From contig JAIEMJ010000015.1 in the NCBI GenBank assembly GCA_019752335.1, forward strand, positions 124,001-188,000: 64,000 nt of DNA, given 5' to 3'. Shown piece by piece: positions 48,532 to 59,247 of the stretch. The translations under genes and the position numbers were made by a program. The notes under the pieces are model-generated. The model was given only the letters and a program-made list of their open reading frames with translations, ran no database searches and was not told where the DNA came from. Every line of letters begins with the position of its first letter. Within the stretch, counting starts at the first letter, position 1. The stretch is from Bryobacteraceae bacterium. GTDB lineage: Bacteria > Acidobacteriota > Terriglobia > Bryobacterales > Bryobacteraceae.

Positions 48532-50823
48532 ATGATCCGCCTGCCTGTCGACGAAGTAGTTCCCGAGATCCTCGGTTTTCTTCGCACCCACCGCAACCTA
48601 GTTCTGGAAGCCCCGCCCGGCGCGGGCAAGACGACGCGCGTACCGCCGGCGCTGCTCGAATTCGGACCCGTGCTGGTGCTCGAACCTCGCCGCCTCGCCG
48701 CACGCTTGGCGGCGAAGCGCGTCGCGCAGGAGATGGGCGAGCCGGTAGGTGAAACGGTTGGTTACCAGGTCCGCTTCGACGAAGCCGCCGGACCCCGCAC
48801 CCGCCTTCGCTTTCTCACCGAAGGCATCCTTACCCGGCGACTATTGACGGATCCCCAACTCAAAGGCATCGCCACCGTGGTGCTGGACGAATTCCACGAG
48901 CGCCACCTCGACGGCGACTTAGCCCTCGCCCTGCTGCTCCATCTACAGCGCACCGCGCGCCCGGACCTGCGCTTGCTCGTGATGTCGGCCACGCTCGACG
49001 CCGGCCCGATTGCAAAGCACCTGGGCGAATGCCCCATCGTCCGCTCGCCCGGCAAGCTCTTCGAGACCGACCTGCGCTATCTACCCGCATCGACGGCGCC
49101 ACTGGAGCTGCAAGTGAAATCGGCGCTGGAGACGTTGGTGAAGTCCGGCTTGCCCGGCGACGTGCTCGTCTTTCTCCCCGGCGCGCGCGAAATCCGCCGC
49201 GCCATGGACGCCTCGGCGGCTTGGCTGCAAGCCAAGGGCATTCTCGCCCTGCCCCTCTTCGGCGACCTCACGCCCGAGGAGCAGGACCGCGCGGTCGAAA
49301 AAGGCTCGCGGCCCAAAGTCATCTTCTCCACCAACATCGCCGAGAGCTCCGTCACTATCGAAGGCGTCCGCGTCGTCATCGACTCCGGCCTCGCGCGCAT
49401 CGCCGAAGACTCTCCCTTCACCGGCCTGCCCTCGCTCACCGTGAAGCGCATCAGCCAAGCCTCCGCCACGCAACGCGCCGGCCGCGCCGCGCGCACCGGG
49501 CCCGGCGTCGTCGTGCGGCTATACCCCGCCGAAGACTTGCATCGCCGACCCGCGCAGGATGCGCCCGAGTTACTCCGGCGCGAACTAAGCCAGTTGCTGC
49601 TGGACTTACTCGCCATGGGCGTCGACGAGAATCACTTACCCTGGCTGGACGCCCCACCGCCCGCCGCAGTGGCTGCTGCGCGCGCGTTGCTCCGCCGCCT
49701 GGGCGCGGAAGGCGCGCGCGCCAAGGCTATGGCGCAGTTGCCGCTGCATCCGCGCCTCGCGCGCCTGGTGCTGGAAGGCGCGGCGCGCGGCGTGCGCCGT
49801 GCCGCTTGTGACACCGCAGCCCAACTGAGTCTCGGCGAAACCGGCGACCTCTCCGGCCTCGCCCGCCAAGTGAGCCGCCAAATCGACCGCGCCCTGCAAA
49901 GCCCGACCCGCTCGCCGGACCCCGATGGCCTCGATAAGGCCTTACTCGCCGCCTTCCCGGATCGCGTCGCCAAGCACCATCGCGACGAAGAAGTCCGGCT
50001 CACCGGCGGCGGCTCCGCCCGCGTCCAGCGCGGCAAGGTGATCCCGCCCTGGCTCGTCTGCATCGACGTCGAGGAACGCCGCGAGCAGGGCCTGCCCCTG
50101 GTCCGCGATTTCGTGCCCATCGAACCCGATTGGCTGCTGGAAATGCCGGAGATCGAAGAGCGCCAGGAATTGCTTTGGCATCGCGAAGGCAGCCGCATCG
50201 AGGCCGTCACCCAACTTCGCTACGGCGCCTTGGTGATCGACGAAACCCGCGGCCGCCCCACCGAGCCTGAGTCCGCTGCGCACTTACTCGCCGCCAAGGC
50301 CAAGGAGCAGGTGCACCGGTTTATTGATCCCGACGAACTGGCCGAACTGCAAGCGCGCCTCGCTTTTGCGGGGCTGGGAGAAGTGGATGTAGAGGCCAGA
50401 ATCGCCGAGTTAGCCCAGGGCCTGGTCAGCTTCGCCGAACTCGAAGCCGTTACCCGCAACGGTGGACTGGAGCGCGCCTTGGTCGCGGAAGCCGCAAAGC
50501 TGGAGCGCCTCGCTCCTCCGCGCATTCAACTCCCCACTGGACGCCAAGCCCGCGTGCGTTATATTGCCGGACAGACTCCCTGGGTCGCCTCCCGCCTGCA
50601 GGACTTCTTCGGCCTGCGCGAGACTCCGCGCGTGGGCCAAGTCAACCTGGTCGTCCACTTACTCGCCCCGAATCAGCGGCCGGTACAAGTGACGCAGGAT
50701 CTGGCCGGCTTCTGGGTCCGCCACTACCCGGAGATCCGCAAAGAACTCTCCCGCCGCTACCCCCGCCACGCCTGGCCCCTGGATCCCTTGGGCACCGAAG
50801 CCCTCCAAGTCGGCAAGCGATGA
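48532..50823 (+). CDS. hrpB: ATP-dependent helicase HrpB
   Basis: A 763-residue DEAH-box helicase. Walker A is PPGAGKTT near residues 28-35, the DEAH box reads DEFH at 119-122, and SATLD, STNIAESSVTI and QRAGRAARTGPG complete the motor. The C-terminal HA2 and HrpB_C domains end near the terminus, so it is full length. The RNA target in vivo is unknown. TATCCT (48511-48516) leaves a leader under 10 nt. Two copies of a hairpin repeat follow the gene. Confidence 0.94.
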   Translation: MIRLPVDEVVPEILGFLRTHRNLVLEAPPGAGKTTRVPPALLEFGPVLVLEPRRLAARLAAKRVAQEMGEPVGETVGYQVRFDEAAGPRTRLRFLTEGILTRRLLTDPQLKGIATVVLDEFHERHLDGDLALALLLHLQRTARPDLRLLVMSATLDAGPIAKHLGECPIVRSPGKLFETDLRYLPASTAPLELQVKSALETLVKSGLPGDVLVFLPGAREIRRAMDASAAWLQAKGILALPLFGDLTPEEQDRAVEKGSRPKVIFSTNIAESSVTIEGVRVVIDSGLARIAEDSPFTGLPSLTVKRISQASATQRAGRAARTGPGVVVRLYPAEDLHRRPAQDAPELLRRELSQLLLDLLAMGVDENHLPWLDAPPPAAVAAARALLRRLGAEGARAKAMAQLPLHPRLARLVLEGAARGVRRAACDTAAQLSLGETGDLSGLARQVSRQIDRALQSPTRSPDPDGLDKALLAAFPDRVAKHHRDEEVRLTGGGSARVQRGKVIPPWLVCIDVEERREQGLPLVRDFVPIEPDWLLEMPEIEERQELLWHREGSRIEAVTQLRYGALVIDETRGRPTEPESAAHLLAAKAKEQVHRFIDPDELAELQARLAFAGLGEVDVEARIAELAQGLVSFAELEAVTRNGGLERALVAEAAKLERLAPPRIQLPTGRQARVRYIAGQTPWVASRLQDFFGLRETPRVGQVNLVVHLLAPNQRPVQVTQDLAGFWVRHYPEIRKELSRRYPRHAWPLDPLGTEALQVGKR

Positions 50824-50824
50824 A

Positions 50825-50859
50825 CCCGCCACGTAAGCGGCGAGGCGAACTCTACCACG
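50825..50859 (+). repeat. GTAA-loop hairpin element, degenerate copy
   Basis: Starts two bases after the hrpB stop and reads CCCGCCAC-GTAA-GCGGCGAGG, then GCGAACTC in place of the usual flank. It resembles the two better copies but its stem has mismatches and its 3' part has diverged. Confidence 0.55.
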
Positions 50860-50877
50860 CGCAGCGGACCAAATCTA

Positions 50878-50918
50878 GCCCGCCGCGTAAGCGGCGGGGC
50901 GACGTTCACGAATTATGC
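50878..50918 (+). repeat. Dispersed GTAA-loop hairpin element, copy 2
   Basis: Matches 19156-19196 at 39 of 41 positions and has a perfect CCCGCCGC-GTAA-GCGGCGGG stem-loop followed by ACGTTCACGAATTATGC. It is 18 nt past the degenerate copy. The remaining bases to 51083 show no gene. Confidence 0.82.
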
Positions 50919-51083
50919 CGCATTCACTGAGGTTTTCGCCGGTCAGACGGGGGCCGGCCTCGGCGGCAACCCCATTTTGGAGGGCTTCTCACACGGTGGG
51001 CTCTCCGGCTTTCGCGCAGGCCTGTCGCAGTTCTCGGACGGTCCTAGGAGTTATGGCCGGGCGAGGGGGTACGCGTCAGGGTC

Positions 51084-51089
51084 TACACT
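51084..51089 (+). promoter_or_regulatory. Putative -10 element of glyQS
   Basis: TACACT followed by AAA, the same word found upstream of valS and acnA. It predicts a leader of about 19 nt. There is no T-box-like structure. Confidence 0.4.
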
Positions 51090-51114
51090 AAAAGGAACAA
51101 GTTCAGTTTCGACC

Positions 51115-52017
51115 ATGGATTTTTACCAGCAAACCCTCTTCAAGCTTAAGCAATACTGGGCGGATCGCGGCGCCATTATTCAAGAGCCTTATGACATGGA
51201 GGTCGGCGCGGGCACGATGTGCCCCGAGACCTTTCTTCGCGTACTAGGACCGGATCCGTACCGGGTAGCCTATGTACAACCGAGCCGGAGGCCCGCTGAT
51301 GGCCGCTACGGAGAGAATCCCAACCGCCTCTACAAGCACTCGCAATTGCAGGTGATTCTAAAGCCCACGCCGGCCGATGTGATCGACCAATACCTCGGTT
51401 CGCTCGAAGCGATCGGCATTGACCTCACCAAGCACGACATCAAATTCGAGGAAGACAACTGGGAGTCGCCCACCCTGGGCGCGTGGGGCATCGGTTGGCA
51501 GGTGATGCTCGACGGCCTCGAAATCACGCAGTTCACTTACTTCCAGCAGTGCGGCGGCATCGACCTGGACCTGGTCCCCGCCGAGATTACCTACGGCCTC
51601 GAACGGCTGACAGCGTTCCTGCAAAACAAAGAGAGCGTCTACGACATCGACTGGGCGCCCGGCTTCACTTACCGCGACGTCCGCTTCCGCGACGAGCAAC
51701 AAGGCTCCGTCTACAACTTCGAGAAAGCCAACGTCGGGCGGCTGTGGAAACTGCTCGACCTCTACGAGGAAGAGGCCGTCGAACTGATGACCGCCTTCAA
51801 GGCGCTCGAAGATCCCGCCGAGATCGCGCGCTTCCCCTTGCTCGCCACCTATGAATATGTGCTGAAGTGCTCGAATACCTTCAACCTGCTCGACGCGCGC
51901 GGCGCGATATCTGTCACCGAGCGCGTGGGCGTGATTCAGCGCATTCGCAAATTGGCCGTGGGCCTCGCGCAGCTTTGGATGCAACAGCAGCATCCCGCTC
52001 AAGTGGAGGCCGCCTAA
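51115..52017 (+). CDS. glyQ: Glycyl-tRNA synthetase alpha subunit
   Basis: A 300-residue class II catalytic subunit of the bacterial heterotetrameric enzyme. Highly conserved blocks include [58 protein letters not shown], and the motif 3 region [13 protein letters not shown]. The ATG at 51115 gives the family start; longer frames run into the promoter region. It lies 3 nt before glyS, so both are cotranscribed. Confidence 0.97.
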   Translation: MDFYQQTLFKLKQYWADRGAIIQEPYDMEVGAGTMCPETFLRVLGPDPYRVAYVQPSRRPADGRYGENPNRLYKHSQLQVILKPTPADVIDQYLGSLEAIGIDLTKHDIKFEEDNWESPTLGAWGIGWQVMLDGLEITQFTYFQQCGGIDLDLVPAEITYGLERLTAFLQNKESVYDIDWAPGFTYRDVRFRDEQQGSVYNFEKANVGRLWKLLDLYEEEAVELMTAFKALEDPAEIARFPLLATYEYVLKCSNTFNLLDARGAISVTERVGVIQRIRKLAVGLAQLWMQQQHPAQVEAA

Positions 52018-52020
52018 GCC

Positions 52021-53991
52021 ATGGACTTCTTACTTGAAATCGGCTCCGAAGAGATTCCCGATTGGATGATTGACCCTGCCTTGGCCCACCTCGAGGCCAA
52101 GCTGAACGATTTGCTGCTGCCCCTGGGCGGCAAGGTGACTTCGGCTCTGGCGACCCCGCGCCGCCTGGCGATGCAGGCCACCGGCCTCGAAGCGCGGCAG
52201 GCGGATAGCGAAGAACTCGTCACCGGTCCGCCGAAGGCGGCCAACGAACAGGCCATTGCCGGCTTCGCCAAGAAGCAGGGCATTGATCGTGACGTACTCA
52301 AGGTCGTCACGACGGCGCGCGGCGAGTTCTTTGGCTACACGAAACATGTCAAGGGCCAAGCGTCGGTCGATCTGTTGAGCGCCGCGTTACCCTCGCTGAT
52401 ACTCGGCATTCCCTGGCCCAAGGCCATGTACTGGACGGGCAAGGGCGGTCCGCGCTTCATTCGCCCCATTCGCTGGCTGGTGTGTCTGCTGGGCGAGAGT
52501 GTCGTGCCGTTTGAAGTCGCTGGCGTCCACACCGGCAATCTCACGAACGGCCATCGCAAGCTGGGCGGCAAGAACCTGCCGGTCACCATTGACAACTACG
52601 CCCAGGAATTGGCGAAGAACTTCGTCATTCTTTCCGCTGCCGAACGCCAACGGAAGATCCGCGGTGAGATTGTCAGCTTGATTGCGAAGCAAGGCCTGAA
52701 GGTGAAGGCTGACGCGGCGCTGGAACACACGCTCACCTACATCACCGAGTTTCCCACTGCGATTCTCGGCAGCTTTGACCCTTCGTATCTCGCGCTGCCG
52801 GCCGAAGTGCTTGTCACCGTCATGCGCTTTCACCAGAAGTACTTCTCGGTCGAAACGGGCGACGGCAAGCTGTCGCCGCACTTCATCGCCGTGATGAATA
52901 CCAGCGCCGACCCCGAAGGCCTGGTGCGCCACGGCAACGAACGCGTGCTGCGCGCCCGCTTCAACGACGCGCGCTTCTTCTACGATACCGACCAGAAGCG
53001 CAGCTTAACTGAGCGCGTGGAGGACTTGGCTAAGGTCACCTTCCAGGCGGAACTCGGCAGCTACCTCGACAAGACCAACCGCGTGATGGCGCTGCTAAAG
53101 GAACTGGGCGCGCCCCAAGCCAGCATCGACGCCGCGCAAATCGCCAAGGTCGACCTCACCACCGACATGGTGAAAGAGTTCACCGAATTGCAAGGCCAGA
53201 TCGGCGGCATCTACGCTCGGGCGCAAGGGCATCCCGAAGCGGTCGCGCAGGCCATTTATGACCAGTACAAGCCGGTCAGCATGGAAGACTCGATCCCCAC
53301 GACCGTCGAGGGCCAGTATCTCAGCCTGACCGACAAGGTGGACACCTTGCGCGGCTGCTTCGGCCTCGGCATCATCCCGAAGGGCTCGTCGGATCCGCTG
53401 GCTCTGCGGCGCGCCGCGCAGGGCGTCGTGAAGATCCTGGTGGAGGGTGAACTGGCGCTCAAGGTGCCGCAACTCACCGGCGGCGACGCGCAACTCGAGA
53501 AGTTCTTCGCGGACCGCGTCGGCTACTATTTCCGCGAAATTCGCGGCTTCGCCTATGACGAAGTCGCGGCGGTGATGGCCGCCGGTTGGCCGGACCTGAA
53601 GGACGCTTTGGCGCGCCTGGAGGCGGTGAAAACGGTCCGCCAGGGCGCGGACTTTGAGCCCTTGGCCGCCGCCTTCAAGCGCATCAAGAATATCCTCACG
53701 CAGGCCAAGTTTGCGGAGGATGGCGCGGTGGATGCGTCGAAGTTGGAACCGGGCGCCGAAGCTGATTTAGCGGCGGAGTTCGCGCGCGTGAAGTCGGCGA
53801 TGGGGAGCGACTATGTGGCGGCGATGGGCGCGATTGCGTCGTTACGGCCATCGGTCGACAATTTTTTCAATAGTGTCATGGTGAACGTGGAAGATGCGGC
53901 AATTAGGCGGAATCGGTTAACCTTACTGAGGAGCCTGCTGACGGAGTTTTCTACTCTCGCGGATTTCTCAGAAATCGTGACACGATCGTAA
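52021..53991 (+). CDS. glyS: Glycyl-tRNA synthetase beta subunit
   Basis: A 656-residue subunit binding tRNA-Gly and completing the alpha2-beta2 enzyme. Typical segments are LLEIGSEEIPDWM at the start, GPPKAANEQAIAGFAKKQG, FIRPIRWLVCLLGE, VLVTVMRFHQKYF, LRARFNDARFFYDTD and the HD-like region. It is some 30 residues shorter than the E. coli protein but not visibly truncated. It starts 3 nt after glyQ. The double palindrome at 54026 follows the gene. Confidence 0.96.
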   Translation: MDFLLEIGSEEIPDWMIDPALAHLEAKLNDLLLPLGGKVTSALATPRRLAMQATGLEARQADSEELVTGPPKAANEQAIAGFAKKQGIDRDVLKVVTTARGEFFGYTKHVKGQASVDLLSAALPSLILGIPWPKAMYWTGKGGPRFIRPIRWLVCLLGESVVPFEVAGVHTGNLTNGHRKLGGKNLPVTIDNYAQELAKNFVILSAAERQRKIRGEIVSLIAKQGLKVKADAALEHTLTYITEFPTAILGSFDPSYLALPAEVLVTVMRFHQKYFSVETGDGKLSPHFIAVMNTSADPEGLVRHGNERVLRARFNDARFFYDTDQKRSLTERVEDLAKVTFQAELGSYLDKTNRVMALLKELGAPQASIDAAQIAKVDLTTDMVKEFTELQGQIGGIYARAQGHPEAVAQAIYDQYKPVSMEDSIPTTVEGQYLSLTDKVDTLRGCFGLGIIPKGSSDPLALRRAAQGVVKILVEGELALKVPQLTGGDAQLEKFFADRVGYYFREIRGFAYDEVAAVMAAGWPDLKDALARLEAVKTVRQGADFEPLAAAFKRIKNILTQAKFAEDGAVDASKLEPGAEADLAAEFARVKSAMGSDYVAAMGAIASLRPSVDNFFNSVMVNVEDAAIRRNRLTLLRSLLTEFSTLADFSEIVTRS

Positions 53992-54025
53992 GTTGCGCCG
54001 GCAAGTCCTCCCGACTTATTTCGCA

Positions 54026-54096
54026 GTAGGACAGGCCTCCTGGCCTGTCCAAAACAGAGTTTTTGGAGCAGGGACAGGCCAGGAGGCCTGTCCTAC
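54026..54096. repeat. BIME-like pair of inverted REP palindromes
   Basis: Two 25-bp arms (54026-54050 and 54072-54096) are exact reverse complements, 21 nt apart. Each arm, read inward, is GTAG followed by GACAGGCC-TCCT-GGCCTGTC, itself a hairpin. GTAG at the foot of a palindrome is the hallmark of REP sequences mobilised by RAYT transposases. It separates glyS from ppdK and ends 16 bp before the ppdK ATG. Confidence 0.75.
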
Positions 54097-54112
54097 CTTG
54101 AAAGGACGTTGA

Positions 54113-56845
<2,733 letters not shown>

Positions 56846-56867
56846 TCCTGTCGCGATTCAGAACAAG

Positions 56868-56892
56868 GGCCCCTCGCCAGAGGGGCCTTTTT
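56868..56892 (+). terminator. Intrinsic terminator of ppdK
   Basis: GGCCCCTC-GCCA-GAGGGGCC forms a perfect 8-bp GC stem with a 4-nt loop and is followed at once by TTTTT, 22 nt after the stop. This is the best rho-independent terminator in the window. Confidence 0.9.
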
Positions 56893-56902
56893 CTGTGTGC
56901 GA

Positions 56903-57649
56903 TCAAGAATCGTTAGCGGGAGCGGCCGTGGCGGCGTGCGCCCCGGCCGCCTTCGCTGCCGGTTCACACAAGGGTAAGGCCTTAGGGTTGAGGGGCTGCG
57001 TCCGATCTGAACCGAGGACGCGTTCGATATCGGCGAAGTCTGCCTCCTGAGGGTCGCGGAGGCGAGCTGGCCAGTCCTGGTGGTCCGGGAATTTCTTGCG
57101 CCAGTAATCCAGGTACAGTTGGACTGTCGCGCGGTGATGCTTGTAGTTGAGCCGATAAACGGCGTCGTTGGCGGTATGGGCGGGGGCGCTGGAGTACTCG
57201 TAGCGATGCGCCCGCCTGGCGACGCCAGCCGCCGCCGGATTCTGTTCGATATAGAGCAAGGTAGCCCGGTATTGGGCGTCGCTGCGGATGGGTTTGGCAT
57301 GGAAGTGATTGCGCCATAGATGGCCGGTCACGTTCATGCCTTGATGGACGCTACGGGCATAGTGCGACTGCAACTGCTGCATCAGTTGGGAGATGCCCCA
57401 CTTTTGCTTGGGTTCGAGCAGGAAGTGGACGTGGTTCGACATCAGGCAGAAGGCATGAACCCGCACTTGGCAGCGGCGGGCGAGCCGGTCAAAGTGGTTC
57501 AGATAGCCGATCAATTGGGCCTGCGTCTCAAAGACTCTCTGTTTCCGCGAACCTCGCTGATAGACGTGGTAGCAGCGTCCGATCACCCAGTCGCGTTTGC
57601 GAGGCGGGGCGGCGTCGAGCTTCACTTTGGGCTTCGCGTGGCCGAGCAT
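56903..57649 (-). CDS. REP-associated tyrosine transposase (RAYT, Y1_Tnp)
   Basis: A 248-residue HUH-type transposase of the IS200/IS605-related RAYT group. The metal-binding HUH pair is H73 and H75 in MSNHVHFLLEP, the likely nucleophile is Y97 in SHYARSV, and TGHLWRNHFHAKPI and YIEQNPAAAG are family signatures. There is no tnpB and no terminal inverted repeats, as usual for domesticated RAYTs. A long Ala-rich C-terminal tail is extra. An REP-like palindrome pair lies about 2.8 kb away, a plausible substrate. Confidence 0.9.
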   Translation of the reverse strand: MLGHAKPKVKLDAAPPRKRDWVIGRCYHVYQRGSRKQRVFETQAQLIGYLNHFDRLARRCQVRVHAFCLMSNHVHFLLEPKQKWGISQLMQQLQSHYARSVHQGMNVTGHLWRNHFHAKPIRSDAQYRATLLYIEQNPAAAGVARRAHRYEYSSAPAHTANDAVYRLNYKHHRATVQLYLDYWRKKFPDHQDWPARLRDPQEADFADIERVLGSDRTQPLNPKALPLCEPAAKAAGAHAATAAPANDS

Positions 57650-57846
57650 CCACTGTATAGTGTGTTTCCAACGGGAAAATTCTCAGTTATTTTCGAAGAA
57701 AAACGCCGAAGTCTATCGCCAACCCTCCGCCAAACAGGCCTCCGAAAAAGCCAGTTCCATTCAAGCCATTAATATCAATAGGTTTATTGGCGCGTCGGAC
57801 GGGTCAAAACGGCCTTTACTCTTGCCTGAACGATTTTAAGTATTAT

Positions 57847-59247
57847 TCAAAATCTTTCAACAACAGCTGAACTGAGCAGCGGCCGAATGACCGACCCGTG
57901 GACGTCGGTAAGCCGGTAGTGACGCCCTTGAAACCGGTACGTCAGCTTCGTGTGGTCGACGCCGAGGCAGTGCAGCAGCGTCGCGTGGATGTCGTGGACC
58001 TCCACCGGATCACTGGCGATGTTGTAGCTGAAGTCGTCGGTTTCGCCGTGCGTGACGCCGCCCTTGATGCCGCCGCCCGCCATCCAGAGCGAGAAGCACC
58101 GCGGATGATGGTCGCGTCCGTAATCGGTGGCCGTCAGCGTGCCTTGCGAATACACCGTGCGGCCGAACTCGCCGGACCAGACCACCAACGTCTCGTCCAG
58201 CAATCCCCGGCTCTTCAAATCCTGAATCAGCGCCGCCGACGGCTGGTCCGTCTGCTGCGCCTGCAGCCGCAGGTCGCGCGGCAGGTTGTTATGCTGATCC
58301 CAGCCCCGGTGGAAGAGTTGAATGAAGCGCACCCCGCGCTCCGCCAGACGGCGCGCCAGAATGCAGTTGGCCGCGTAGGTGCCCGGCGTGCGCGCGTCAG
58401 GACCGTAGAGATCGAAGGTGCTGTCGGGCTCCTGCGAAAGGTCAGTCAGTTCAGGCACTGAACTCTGCATGCGGAAGGCCATCTCGTACTGCGCGATGCG
58501 CGTCGCGATTTCGGGATCCTGGTACTCGTCGAGCTTGTGCTGATTCAGCGCCGCCAAGTCGTCGAGATAGCGGCGCCGCGCGGTGGGCGTGTAGCCGGAG
58601 GGGTTCGAGAGATACAGCACCGGGTCACTCCCGGAGCGGAACTTCACGCCCGCGTACTTCGTAGGGATAAAGCCGCTCCCCCAGGAGCGATCCGCCAGCG
58701 CCTGGGCGTTGCCTTTGCCCTGCGACACCATCACGACGAAGGCGGGCAGATCCTGATTCTCACTGCCGAGCCCGTAGCTGATCCAGGCGCCGATGCTGGG
58801 CCGCCCGGCGAGTTGGAAACCCGTTTGGCAGAAGGTCACCGCCGGGTCATGGTTGATAGCCTCGGTGTGAACCGAGCGCACCACGGCCAAATCATCCACC
58901 ACCTTGGCCGTGTGCGGCAGCAGTTCACTCAGGTAAGTGCCGCTCTGGCCATGGCGTGCGAATTTGAACACCGAGGGCGCGGTGGGGAAGCCGGCTTGGT
59001 ACGCGGTCATGCCCGTCAGCCGCTGACCCTGACGAATCGACGCCGGTAACTCCGTACCGGCCAGTTTCGTCAGGCCCGGCTTGTAGTCGAAGAGGTCCAA
59101 TTGCGACGGACCACCGTGCTGGAACAGGTAGATGACGCGCTTGGCCTTCGGCGCGTAGTTCGGTAGCGCATCGGCGCCGAGGAGCGACTGCAGCGCCATC
59201 GCTCCCAGCCCTTGCGCCGAACGGCTGAGTAAGGCACGCCGGTTCAT
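57847..59247 (-). CDS. DUF1501 (sulfatase-fold) exported protein
   Basis: A 466-residue DUF1501 protein, an alkaline-phosphatase-superfamily relative with unproven activity. The N-terminus [20 protein letters not shown] is a Tat-like signal. Conserved parts are [48 protein letters not shown] and [15 protein letters not shown]. It overlaps the DUF1549/DUF1553 gene by 4 nt (ATGA). The pair is a hallmark of Planctomycetes, Verrucomicrobia and Solibacter-type bacteria. The 57650-57846 gap has no supported gene. Confidence 0.92.
   Translation of the reverse strand: MNRRALLSRSAQGLGAMALQSLLGADALPNYAPKAKRVIYLFQHGGPSQLDLFDYKPGLTKLAGTELPASIRQGQRLTGMTAYQAGFPTAPSVFKFARHGQSGTYLSELLPHTAKVVDDLAVVRSVHTEAINHDPAVTFCQTGFQLAGRPSIGAWISYGLGSENQDLPAFVVMVSQGKGNAQALADRSWGSGFIPTKYAGVKFRSGSDPVLYLSNPSGYTPTARRRYLDDLAALNQHKLDEYQDPEIATRIAQYEMAFRMQSSVPELTDLSQEPDSTFDLYGPDARTPGTYAANCILARRLAERGVRFIQLFHRGWDQHNNLPRDLRLQAQQTDQPSAALIQDLKSRGLLDETLVVWSGEFGRTVYSQGTLTATDYGRDHHPRCFSLWMAGGGIKGGVTHGETDDFSYNIASDPVEVHDIHATLLHCLGVDHTKLTYRFQGRHYRLTDVHGSVIRPLLSSAVVERF

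Noticed and set aside
50919-51083. T-box or other riboswitch before glyQS
   Set aside because: The -10 candidate leaves only about 19 untranslated bases, and no T-box sequence or specifier stem is visible.
56903-57649. Complete insertion sequence around the Y1 transposase
   Set aside because: No tnpB, no terminal repeats and no target duplication were seen; the protein fits a single-copy RAYT.
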